A DNA stretch of 5,752 nucleotides from an uncultured bacterium (GCA_905215675.1 CAJMRA010000178.1:1-5752), one strand, 5' to 3'. Positions 1 to 5,752 are shown, numbered from the stretch's first letter. Numbers and translations are program-made. The notes: generated by a model from the sequence alone, not told the origin.

Positions 1-10
1 GGGGAAAATT

Positions 11-37
11 ACGGAAACGCCTTTCCTGCGGAAAGGC
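11..37 (-). terminator. Possible rho-independent terminator of the fdh operon
   Basis: An 8-bp perfect stem in mRNA, GCCTTTCC (37-30) and GGAAAGGC (26-19), closes a 3-base loop GCA. On the minus strand it is followed by GTTTCCGT and then AATTTT, a weak U-rich tail; the plus-strand side has no T-run. It lies about 90 bases beyond the cytochrome stop, with no gene between. The broken U-tract keeps confidence moderate. Confidence 0.45.
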
Positions 38-59
38 TGGGCCCTTGTGCGCTAGCCAA

Positions 60-76
60 GGGGGTTTCCTTCCCCC
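60..76. repeat. 5-bp G/C inverted repeat downstream of the operon
   Basis: GGGGG (60-64) and CCCCC (72-76) flank a 7-base pyrimidine-rich loop. A 10-base palindrome, GTGTTAACAC, lies at 92-101 between this and the cytochrome stop. Both sit in the 127-base non-coding tail of the window; no function is assigned. Confidence 0.35.
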
Positions 77-127
77 CGGAAGAACGATTCAGTGTTAACA
101 CGCCCTGGGGCGCTCTCCCGGACGCGG

Positions 128-547
128 CTACTTTCCCGCTCCCAGGGGCACAGCGGCAGCCTTGTGACAGGGACGGCAGCCCGTGAATTCGGGATGCTTG
201 GCCGACTGCGCCTTGTGGCAGGCATAGCAGGAACGCTCGGATTCGGGAGAATGGTAGGCCATGAAGACGCTCATGGTGTCCCGTTCACGCGCGCCGTTCA
301 TCGAATGGCATTCCTCCGTGGTACACGACACGTAGGGCTTGTCCGTCGGCGAGGCATGGTGACAGAAGCGGCACTTGATGCCCTTGTGCGACGAATGACG
401 GAAAACGACATGCATATGATCCGACGCCCCGGCGCGCAATTCGATGGGCTTGTTCAGAATGCCCTTGCGCGCCGTATCCTCCTGCGCAAGAGCCTGCCCG
501 GCACACAATGCCGAGGCAAGCATGACTGCGGCTGCAATATATTTCAC
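128..547 (-). CDS. Tetraheme class III cytochrome c (cytochrome c3 family), gamma subunit of FdhABC3
   Basis: Periplasmic four-heme cytochrome of 139 residues, probably the subunit that passes formate electrons to the cytochrome c3 pool; often named fdhC or fdhC3. A Sec-type signal peptide (MKYIAAAVMLASALCAGQALA) is probably cut after A21. Heme motifs: C59RFCH63, C75TTEECH81 (CX4CH), C107YACH111 and C124RPCH128. The stretch VVFRHSSHKGIKCRFCHH aligns by eye with VVFNHSTHK...CGDCHH of Desulfovibrio vulgaris cytochrome c3, so H51, H54, H64 and H99 are the expected second axial ligands (bis-His hemes). The start is GTG, not ATG, supported by AAGGAG 7 bases upstream; the next ATG (residue 9) would cut into the signal peptide. 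The fourth motif is CX2CH where canonical c3 has CX4CH. TAG stop at 130-128; last gene of the operon. Confidence 0.93.
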   Translation of the reverse strand: MKYIAAAVMLASALCAGQALAQEDTARKGILNKPIELRAGASDHMHVVFRHSSHKGIKCRFCHHASPTDKPYVSCTTEECHSMNGARERDTMSVFMAYHSPESERSCYACHKAQSAKHPEFTGCRPCHKAAAVPLGAGK

Positions 548-554
548 GGAAAAA

Positions 555-560
555 CTCCTT
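555..560 (-). promoter_or_regulatory. Ribosome binding site deciding the GTG start of the cytochrome gene
   Basis: AAGGAG lies 7 bases before GTG at 547-545. No ATG is available in frame upstream of a complete signal peptide, so this site fixes the GTG start. Confidence 0.8.
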
Positions 561-567
561 GGAACGC

Positions 568-584
568 CCGCCGGACTCCGGCGG
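568..584 (-). other. Intercistronic hairpin, fdhE-cytochrome gene (7-bp stem)
   Basis: In mRNA, CCGCCGG (584-578) pairs with CCGGCGG (574-568) around loop AGU. It lies 7 bases upstream of the cytochrome Shine-Dalgarno (560-555) and has no U-run. This is the third spacer with the same arrangement. Confidence 0.6.
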
Positions 585-609
585 CACGGCTTGCTGCCGG
601 CCCCGACGG

Positions 610-1542
610 CTAGAATATATTCCAGAAAGACGGCCTGAGCGGATGCAGTCCCCGACGGGACGCAACCATATCAAGATGCAGCATGCCAAGGGCCATGGCG
701 TCCATATCGGGCACGGCTTCCCGTTCCCGCAGGTCCACGGTGGGGCAGTAGGTCTTGCAGTGCACGCACCAGTCAAGACGTTCGCCGTTGGCGCCCTCGC
801 TTTCGCGCAGGATCTCCATCACCTCGTTGCCCTGTTTTCCGCAGGCGGGACAGGTGCTGCGGCGAAACGTCCAGCTTGTGGCGCACAGGCCGCAATGCAG
901 GCGCTTCTTGCCGCCGCCGCCGGCCAGAAAGGCGTTTTTCTCGTCGAAAACGCTCTTGTCCAGCGTGGCGATGACGGGCAGGGAACCGCATACCGGGCAA
1001 TAGCCCTGCGTCCAGACGGCGGCGCCGTTCCAGGGGGCGTCGCCTTCGGCGGGCAGGGCCCGGGAAGCCAGCGCCCGCATGGCGGGGGCCGCGATGAATT
1101 CCAGCGCGAAGGACAGCACTTCCGGCGGGATGCCGGCCTCTGAGGCCAGCCGCTGAAAATCCGGGCTGTTGCCGGAAATCAGGGCTTCCACAAGCTGTTC
1201 CGACGCCGTGCCCTCCTGAAGGAAGAGGGCTTCCAGGGCGTTCCTGTGCAGGGCCGGAGGTTCGAGAGCGCACAGCAGCGGCAGCAGTCGCTGCGCCGCC
1301 GTCCGCAGGGGCGCCGCCAGACCGCGCAGGGAAAGTCCCGCCATCAGGGGGACGCCCTGGGAGGCTCGTTCCAGACTGAACGGCGGCAGGGTCAGGGCGG
1401 CGACGTCCTCCCTCACGCCGGCCGTCAGGGCCGCGCGGGTTTCCAGCAGGGGGCGGAACGCCTCCAGCACGGGCTTGAGGGCAGGACGCCGGGCGGCAAT
1501 GTCCGCCAGGGTTTCCGACACGCTAAGACAGGTTTCGCCCAT
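610..1542 (-). CDS. fdhE: Formate dehydrogenase accessory/maturation protein FdhE
   Basis: Cytoplasmic maturation factor of 310 residues (E. coli FdhE is about the same length). In E. coli, FdhE binds Tat-exported formate dehydrogenase catalytic subunits and is required for active respiratory enzyme; it is not part of the mature complex. The C-terminal half shows the family signature of four CxxC pairs: CPVC at 182-185 (in GYCPVCGSLP), CGLC at 217-220, CPAC at 231-234 and CVHC at 259-262, with an extra C266. These form rubredoxin-like metal-binding knuckles. The N-terminal ~165 residues look helical and are less conserved. No signal peptide or membrane segment is seen. The ATG at 1542 has AAGGGAG at 1554-1548, 5 bases upstream. 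Its place between fdhB and the cytochrome gene matches known Desulfovibrio fdhABC3 operons. Confidence 0.94.
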   Translation of the reverse strand: MGETCLSVSETLADIAARRPALKPVLEAFRPLLETRAALTAGVREDVAALTLPPFSLERASQGVPLMAGLSLRGLAAPLRTAAQRLLPLLCALEPPALHRNALEALFLQEGTASEQLVEALISGNSPDFQRLASEAGIPPEVLSFALEFIAAPAMRALASRALPAEGDAPWNGAAVWTQGYCPVCGSLPVIATLDKSVFDEKNAFLAGGGGKKRLHCGLCATSWTFRRSTCPACGKQGNEVMEILRESEGANGERLDWCVHCKTYCPTVDLREREAVPDMDAMALGMLHLDMVASRRGLHPLRPSFWNIF

Positions 1543-1558
1543 GGATACTCCCTTGGCC

Positions 1559-1578
1559 GCGGCGGCCGAAGCCGCCGC
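1559..1578 (-). other. Intercistronic hairpin, fdhB-fdhE (8-bp stem, UUCG loop)
   Basis: In mRNA, GCGGCGGC and GCCGCCGC form an 8-bp all-GC stem closed by C(UUCG)G, the well-known extra-stable tetraloop. It lies 11 bases after the fdhB stop and 4 bases before the fdhE Shine-Dalgarno (1554-1548). No U-run follows. Confidence 0.75.
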
Positions 1579-1589
1579 TCCGCATGCGC

Positions 1590-2255
1590 CTATCGCTGCG
1601 CGAAGGCGACGAAATCGTGATAATACTCAGGTTCTTCGGCCAACAGATAGATGACGTTCACGTCGTCGGCGTCAATCAGGCGCGCCTTGGGGAAGTCGGC
1701 CTTGACGCTTTCGAGACGCTTGCGCGCCGTTTCCAGTACCTCGGCGCGTTCGCCGAAGTACATGGCCCCCGTGGGGCAGGTTTTGACGCACATGGGCACC
1801 ATGCCGTTGCTGACGCGGTCGATGCACATGTCGCACTTGGTCAGGCGCTTGGCGGCGGCGTCATAGCGCGGAATATTGTAGGGACAGGCGTCGATGACGG
1901 CCTGCACGTCTTCCGGGCTGAGCTTGGCCGATTTTTCCGTGACGAGCACGGCCCCGGTGGCGCGATCCTGCACCATGGCGCCGGGCACGGTCATATCCGC
2001 CACGTCCACACAGACGGGCGTCACGCAGTGACGACACTGCTCGGGGAAAAAGTTCCAGACGACCTTGCCTTCCGCATTCAGATGCTCCCGAAAGCGGACG
2101 ACCTTGAAATTGTAGGGATTGAGATCCGGCGGGTTCTGATGCGTGCCGCGCTGCTTCGTGACGTTGGCGGGATGATCGTGCCATTCCTTGCAGGCCACCT
2201 GACATCCGCGACATGCCGTGCACCGCGTGGTGTCGATCAAAAATGATTTCGGCAT
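1590..2255 (-). CDS. fdhB: Formate dehydrogenase, iron-sulfur beta subunit (three 4Fe-4S clusters)
   Basis: Ferredoxin-like electron-transfer subunit of 221 residues that carries electrons from FdhA to the cytochrome. Twelve cysteines are placed to bind three 4Fe-4S clusters: C12, C15, C18 and C22 (CTACRGCQVAC); C74, C77 and C82 (CRHCVTPVC) with C124 (DACPYNIPRYD); C141 and C144 (CDMC); C156 and C160 (CVKTCPTGA). The cluster assignments follow the DmsB/FdnH family and are inferred. It lacks the C-terminal transmembrane helix of E. coli FdnH (about 294 residues), so the complex is soluble in the periplasm, as for Desulfovibrio FdhAB. There is no signal peptide; the family is exported by riding on the Tat signal of FdhA. 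The ATG at 2255 is preceded by AAGGAG at 2269-2264, 8 bases away. Stop TAG at 1592-1590. Confidence 0.95.
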   Translation of the reverse strand: MPKSFLIDTTRCTACRGCQVACKEWHDHPANVTKQRGTHQNPPDLNPYNFKVVRFREHLNAEGKVVWNFFPEQCRHCVTPVCVDVADMTVPGAMVQDRATGAVLVTEKSAKLSPEDVQAVIDACPYNIPRYDAAAKRLTKCDMCIDRVSNGMVPMCVKTCPTGAMYFGERAEVLETARKRLESVKADFPKARLIDADDVNVIYLLAEEPEYYHDFVAFAQR

Positions 2256-2269
2256 CTTGCTTGCTCCTT

Positions 2270-2299
2270 GCGGGGCGCGTTCCTGCGAACGCGCCCCGC
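2270..2299 (-). other. Intercistronic hairpin, fdhA-fdhB (13-bp stem)
   Basis: Bases 2270-2282 pair perfectly with 2287-2299 around a 4-base loop (GCAG in mRNA). The structure fills most of the spacer, starting 7 bases after the fdhA stop and ending directly against the fdhB Shine-Dalgarno (2269-2264). There is no U-run, so it is not a standard terminator. It could block 3' exonucleases, mark a processing site, or tune fdhB translation. Confidence 0.75.
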
Positions 2300-2306
2300 G
2301 CTTGAA

Positions 2307-5300
2307 CTAGAGGATTTCTGTCAGCTTGTCGGCCTTGCGGATATTGACGCAGCAGGCCTTGGCTTCAGGAATGGTCGTATTGGGATCATAGGCCGTCACG
2401 GTCAGACGGTTGGTGGAGTCGCCGCAGTTGGGCGTGGTCCAGCCGTAGGCAAAGGGCATGCCGACCAGATGGACGGTCTTGCCCATGACCGTGAAGGGAC
2501 GCAGACGGATGGTCACCATGGCGATGGCTTCCACACGTCCGCGCGGGCTTTCGATAATCACGCCGTCGCCGTTCTTGATGCCCTTTTCCCGGGCCAGTTC
2601 CCGGCTCATTTCAATATAGAGCTGGGGTTCGGCTTCCAGAAGGTTCGGCACGTTGCGCGTTTCGCCGCCGCCGCACCAGTGTTCCGTCATGCTGTAGGTC
2701 GTCAGCACGATGGGATAGTCCGGGTCGGCCGCGCGGGCGAACTTGTCCAGTTCCGAAGTATGGAACTTGTAGACCGGGCTGCTCAGCTGGCCGGAGAAGG
2801 GATGGCGATCCACCGGCGGTTCCGCGGGCTCGTAGTGCTCGGGGAAGGGGCCGTCCTTGAGGCCCGGTCCGTAGAGCTGCGCATAGCCGTTGGTCGTCAT
2901 GATGAAGGCCAGTTTGCCCTTTTCGGTATCGGCCTGGGGAGCCCACGGCCCGTCGGGCACGTCGCCCACCCACTTGGAGCCGTCCCATTCGATGACGGCC
3001 TTGGCGGGATTGTAGGGCTTGCCGTTGAGGTCCACGGACGCGCGATTGTACAGGATGCGCCGGTTCACGGGCCAGCACCACGACCAGTTGGGATACAGAC
3101 CGATGGCCGCCTGCATGGGCGTCTGGCTGGGATCGCGCTTCTTGGACTTGTTGCCGTCCTCTTCGGTATAGCTGCCGCAGTAGAGCCAGTTGAGCGACGA
3201 GGTCGTGCCGTCCGCCTTCAGATTGCCGAAGGCGGGCACCAGCTGGCCGCGCTTGTAGGTCTTGTTGCCCACCTTGGTATCGGCCCAGAAGAAGCCGTTG
3301 ATGCGGCGCGTCCAGTCTTCGGTATCAAACTTGGCGGGCCAGTTCTGCTTGAGCAGGGCCTCGGGCAGCACGCCGCCCTCGGCGGCGTACATTTCCCGCA
3401 GCTTGTTGATCAGCGGCACGAAGACATCCGCAAAGTTGCGGGCCTCGCCGCCGGGTTCCACGGCCTTGTCGAACCACTGCAACCAGCGGCCGCTGTTGCT
3501 GATGGTCCCGGACTTTTCCACGCGGTGCGCCGAAGGCAGCAGGAAGACTTCCGTCTTCTTGGTCCTGGGGTCCACGCCGGGCCGCCGCCAGTTGTCGGAG
3601 GTTTCGGAATGATGCAGTTCGGAACAGACCAGCCAGTCAAGATGATCGAGGGCGGCGCGCATCTTGTTGGTATTGGGGAAGCTGTTCATGGGATTCACGC
3701 CGAAGACGAAGCCGCCCTTCATCTTGTCGTGCAGCATCTTGTCCATGACGTACATGTAGGAGTAGTCCTCGCCCTTTTCTCCCTTGGGCAGCAGCCCGTA
3801 GCAGAAGTCGTTCTCGGGCGTGGCCGCGTCGCCGAACCAGCCCTTGAGCAGGCTTGCGAGGTACTTGGGACGATTGCCCCACCAGTTGGCGCTGTTCTTG
3901 ATCGCCGTCACGGGCGTGTTGGCCTTGTTGAAGTCGGCCAGCGTCTGCCACTGTGCCAGCGGCAGGGCGATGTAGCCCGGCAGCGTATGATAAAGCAGCG
4001 CATGGTCCGTGGACCCCTGCACGTTCGGTTCGCCGCGCAGGGCGTTGATGCCGCCTCCGGCCACGCCGATATTGCCCAGCAGCAGCTGGACGATGGACGA
4101 TGCGCGGATGTTCTGCACGCCCACGGTATGCTGCGTCCAGCCCAGGGCGTACAGGATGGTGCCCGCCTTGTCCGGCTTGCCGGTGGCGCAGAAGGCCTTG
4201 TAGACCTTCAGCAGATCGTCCTGCGAAACGCCCGTGGTGGCGGCCACGTTTTCCAGCGTATAGCGGGAATAGTGCTTCTTCAGCAGGTTGAAGACGCACC
4301 GTTCGTGCTTCAGCGTGAAGTCGCGCACCGGCGCGCCCTTTTCGTCGGTCTCAAAGGCCCACGTGCTCTGATTGTAGCTGCGCGTGGCCGCGTCGTACCC
4401 GCTGAAAAGGCCGTTGTCGAAGCCGAACTTCCTGCCGACCACGAAGGAGGCGTTGGTGTAGTTGAGAACGTATTCCTTGAAATAACTCTCCGTTTCAAGA
4501 ATGTAATTGATCATGCCGCCCAGGAAGGCGATATCCGTACCCGACCGCAAGGGCACATGGAAATCGCAGCGGGCCGAAGTACGCGAGAACTTCGGGTCCA
4601 CATGCATGATGACGGCGCCGTTGTCTTTTGCCCGCATGACCCACTTGAAGCCCACGGGATGATGTTCAGCAGCATTGCTGCCCATAATAAGCACTGCATC
4701 GGCATTCTTGATGTCGATCCAGTGATTGGTCATCGCGCCACGTCCGAACGACTCTGCCAGAGCCGCAACAGTGGGGCTGTGTCAGACCCGCGCCTGGTGG
4801 TCCATATGGACGACGCCCAGGCTTCTCATGGCTTGATGGATGACGGCGCATTCTTCATTGGAGGCATGCGAGGTGCCCATCATGAAGATGCTTTCGAGGC
4901 GGTTGACGGTCTGACCGGCCCCGTTCTTCAGGATCATGTCCTTGTCGCGGGCGTCCTTGACGCGCCGCGCAATCTGGTTCAGCGTCCAGTCCCAGTCCTT
5001 TTCTTCCCACTTGTCGCTGTGCGGCGCGCGGTACAAGGGCTTCGTGAGACGATGCTCGCTGGTGTACATGGTGAAAAGGGCCGCGCCCTTGGCGCACAGG
5101 GCCCCCTCGTTGACCGGATGATCAGGATCGCCCTCGGTGGAAACGAGCTTGCCGTCGCGCACATAGGCGATGACCTGACAGCAGACGGAGCAGAAGGGGC
5201 AGACCGTCACAACTTCCTTGGCGCCCTCGATCTTCAGCTTGCCTGCATAGGCCATCGCTTCATCAATATTTATTCCCAACTGTCCAAGGGTAAGGGTCAG

Positions 5301-5348
5301 CACCCCCGCCCCGGCCAGCTTCAGGAAACTCCGCCGCGTACATTTCAT
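2307..5348 (-). CDS. fdhA: Formate dehydrogenase, catalytic alpha subunit, selenocysteine-containing, Tat-exported (full length through UGA)
   Basis: Catalytic subunit that oxidises formate to CO2 at a Mo- or W-bis-MGD centre in the periplasm; the metal cannot be told from sequence. Reading through the in-frame TGA at 4784-4782 as Sec gives 1013 residues, the usual size of FdnG/FdhA proteins. The N terminus is a twin-arginine signal (RRSFLK at residues 5-10, hydrophobic stretch to about 27, likely cleavage near AMAYA at 31-35). A 4Fe-4S site follows: C50, C53, C57 and C85, with K87 after it. The active site lies in RV-Sec189-H190-SPTV, followed by FGRGAMTNHW, matching E. coli FdnG closely. 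R438 in RGEPNVQGSTD is the probable active-site arginine (inferred equivalent of E. coli FdhF R333). EKSGTISNSGRW (611-622) and a C-terminal dinucleotide-binding domain (roughly 875-1010) complete the family pattern. The ATG at 5348 is chosen because AAGGAG lies 7 bases upstream and the Tat signal starts there. The TAG stop is 51 bases before fdhB. Confidence 0.96.
4751..4772 (-). promoter_or_regulatory. Bacterial SECIS element in fdhA mRNA
   Basis: Starting 9 bases after the UGA codon, the transcript can fold ACU-(bulged G)-UUGC, a 7-base loop GGCUCUG, then GCAG-AGU. That is seven pairs with one G bulge (U-G wobble at 4768/4754). Position and size match the bacterial SECIS hairpin bound by SelB, and the G-rich loop with U resembles the E. 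coli fdhF/fdnG element. The fold was drawn by hand; no energy was calculated. It overlaps coding sequence, so its bases are also constrained by the conserved protein motif. Confidence 0.75.
4782..4784 (-). other. In-frame UGA decoded as selenocysteine (Sec189 of FdhA)
   Basis: The minus-strand codon is TGA, with FdhA homology continuing in the same frame on both sides: ...DHQARV before it and HSPTVAALAESFGRGAMTNHW after it. Sec followed by His is the invariant active-site pair of selenium formate dehydrogenases. Sec ligates the Mo/W atom. The cell must therefore also have selA, selB, selC and selD, none of which lie in this window. Confidence 0.96.
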
Positions 5349-5350
5349 GG

Positions 5351-5370
5351 CAGTTCTCCTTAACTGGAGG
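5351..5370 (-). promoter_or_regulatory. fdhA ribosome binding site within two mutually exclusive small hairpins
   Basis: The AAGGAG Shine-Dalgarno (5361-5356) lies 7 bases before the fdhA ATG and fixes that start. In mRNA it is flanked by CAGUU (5366-5362) and AACUG (5355-5351), which pair perfectly over 5 bp and leave the Shine-Dalgarno as the 6-base loop. A competing 4-bp stem is also possible: CUCC (5369-5366) can pair with GGAG (5359-5356) and would hide the site. The binding site is well supported; the two-state idea is inference from short stems. Confidence 0.55.
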
Positions 5371-5427
5371 TATAGAAAAATACAGACGTCATCGGGAAAG
5401 GACGACGGACTGTATGGATACGCAATC

Positions 5428-5456
5428 AGCGTAAAACAGTTCAGCCCGCGTTGCAA
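5428..5456 (-). promoter_or_regulatory. Candidate sigma70-type promoter for the operon
   Basis: On the minus strand, TTGCAA (5456-5451; 4 of 6 matches to TTGACA) is followed after exactly 17 bases by TACGCT (5433-5428; 3 of 6 matches to TATAAT). This would start transcription about 70-75 bases before the fdhA ATG. The match is weak, and the real promoter may lie elsewhere in this region or beyond the window. I found no sigma54-type GG-N10-GC promoter there. Confidence 0.25.
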
Positions 5457-5534
5457 GTCTCCCAAGATTTTTTCCCTGAGCTTACGGCCCGCGCCCGCGG
5501 CACGCCGCGGCGGGACGCGCGGCGGGTCCCCCGG

Positions 5535-5548
5535 TTTCCCTTGAAAAA
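5535..5548 (+). repeat. Direct repeat copy 1 (TTTCCCTTGAAAAA)
   Basis: Fourteen bases identical to 5703-5716, which lies 168 bases away. A partial third match (TTTCCCTGA) occurs at 5471-5479. Function unknown. Confidence 0.6.
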
Positions 5549-5655
5549 TGCCGCCGTGTCTGTCATGGTCGGTTCGCCGCGAAGCCGCGGGCTTTCGCTC
5601 CCGGCATCCGCACCTCCTTTCGCGCTTCCGGGAACATGCCGCGCCCGCCCGGGCA

Positions 5656-5683
5656 CGGCGTCGCGCCTGTCCCCGCGACGCCG
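5656..5683. repeat. 10-bp perfect inverted repeat upstream of fdhA
   Basis: CGGCGTCGCG (5656-5665) and CGCGACGCCG (5674-5683) are perfect complements around an 8-base loop. No T-run follows on either strand, so it is not a clear terminator. It could be a hairpin in a transcript, an operator, or the end of an upstream unit. Confidence 0.6.
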
Positions 5684-5702
5684 CATCCCCCGCCGGAGCG
5701 TT

Positions 5703-5716
5703 TTTCCCTTGAAAAA
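5703..5716 (+). repeat. Direct repeat copy 2 (TTTCCCTTGAAAAA)
   Basis: Identical to 5535-5548. Here it is followed by GGAGAG, which looks like a plus-strand ribosome binding site, but no start codon follows before the window ends. Confidence 0.6.
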
Positions 5717-5752
5717 GGAGAGACGCGAGAGGCGGCACAGCGCCGCCCGTCC

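Larger units (their letters stand above)
5367..5752. other. Upstream non-coding region, GC-rich, with repeats and inverted repeats
   Basis: About 400 bases ahead of fdhA hold no gene I can support on either strand. The open frames here are arginine/alanine-rich, typical of random high-GC sequence, and lack ribosome binding sites. Visible structure includes a 10-bp inverted repeat (5656-5665 with 5674-5683), a 6-bp one at the window edge (5731-5736 with 5742-5747), and a 14-base direct repeat (5535-5548 and 5703-5716). The part nearest fdhA (about 5371-5440) is less GC-rich, as expected for a promoter and leader. Confidence 0.6.

Noticed and set aside
559..1143. Plus-strand open frames opposite fdhE and the cytochrome gene (including 92-613 and 1246-1620)
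   Set aside because: Shadows of the real minus-strand genes, without ribosome binding sites or conserved motifs.
2307..4733. A separate 808-residue molybdopterin oxidoreductase starting at the ATG at 4733
   Set aside because: This ATG is M206 inside the conserved GRGAMTNHW motif. The frame continues upstream through the Sec codon into the iron-sulfur and Tat regions.
4782..4784. Nonsense mutation making fdhA a pseudogene
   Set aside because: The TGA sits exactly at the known Sec position before His, with a SECIS-like hairpin after it and intact conserved sequence throughout.
2268..5363. A 1031-codon open frame on the plus strand, antisense to nearly all of fdhA
   Set aside because: It mirrors the codon bias of a high-GC gene on the other strand. 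Its protein is rich in G, A, V, H and R with no recognisable domain, and the opposite strand is a fully conserved formate dehydrogenase.
5434..5470. Sigma54-type promoter (TTGGGAGACTTGCAA on the minus strand)
   Set aside because: The GG and GC elements are 9 bases apart start to start instead of the required 12.
5441..5686. A small minus-strand gene upstream of fdhA (81 codons, or from an internal ATG at 5567)
   Set aside because: No ribosome binding site before either start, composition typical of random GC-rich sequence, and no recognisable family. I cannot exclude a leader peptide but cannot support one.
4782..5738. fdhA starting further upstream, with a ~130-residue N-terminal extension
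   Set aside because: The extension is arginine/alanine-rich with no ribosome binding site and would bury the Tat signal. The ATG at 5348 has AAGGAG at ideal spacing.
5731..5747. Hairpin at the window edge as a terminator of an upstream gene
   Set aside because: The stem is 6 bp, and the nearest T-run on the minus strand begins about 12 bases beyond it, too far for a standard terminator. The upstream gene, if any, is outside the window.
1..5752. CRISPR arrays, tRNA or rRNA genes, insertion sequences, phage or defence genes
   Set aside because: No spaced repeat array, tRNA-like fold, transposase or recombinase coding, or target-site duplication was seen. The window is an ordinary metabolic operon.

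Overview
The window holds one complete operon on the minus strand, reading from high to low coordinates: fdhA (5348-2307), fdhB (2255-1590), fdhE (1542-610) and a four-heme cytochrome c3-family gene (547-128). Together they specify a periplasmic, selenocysteine-containing molybdenum- or tungsten-dependent formate dehydrogenase of the three-subunit FdhABC3 type, with its maturation factor FdhE. The gene order fdhA-fdhB-fdhE-cytochrome c3, the soluble 221-residue beta subunit without a membrane anchor, and the class III tetraheme cytochrome all point to a sulfate-reducing (or related gut) deltaproteobacterium of the Desulfovibrio group. The high GC content fits this. The genus is inferred from family knowledge, not from a database match.

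Layout: 5752-5349 is a GC-rich upstream region with no convincing gene. It holds several inverted repeats, a 14-base direct repeat and a weak sigma70-like promoter candidate. fdhA follows; it is interrupted by an in-frame TGA at 4784-4782 that is read as selenocysteine 189, and a SECIS-like hairpin lies just downstream. The three spacers between genes are 51, 47 and 62 bases, and each carries a perfect inverted repeat just upstream of the next ribosome binding site. After the cytochrome gene, bases 127-1 are non-coding and contain an 8-bp hairpin that may be the operon terminator.

How it works together: FdhA (Tat signal, one 4Fe-4S cluster, Sec189/His190 active site) oxidises formate to CO2. 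Electrons pass through three 4Fe-4S clusters in FdhB to the four c-type hemes of the cytochrome, and from there to the periplasmic cytochrome c3 pool, as known for Desulfovibrio enzymes. FdhE stays in the cytoplasm and acts on FdhA before export. I found no undescribed system. The points most worth a second look are the Sec/SECIS site, the hairpin before every ribosome binding site (including two competing mini-hairpins around the fdhA site), and the shortened fourth heme motif of the cytochrome.
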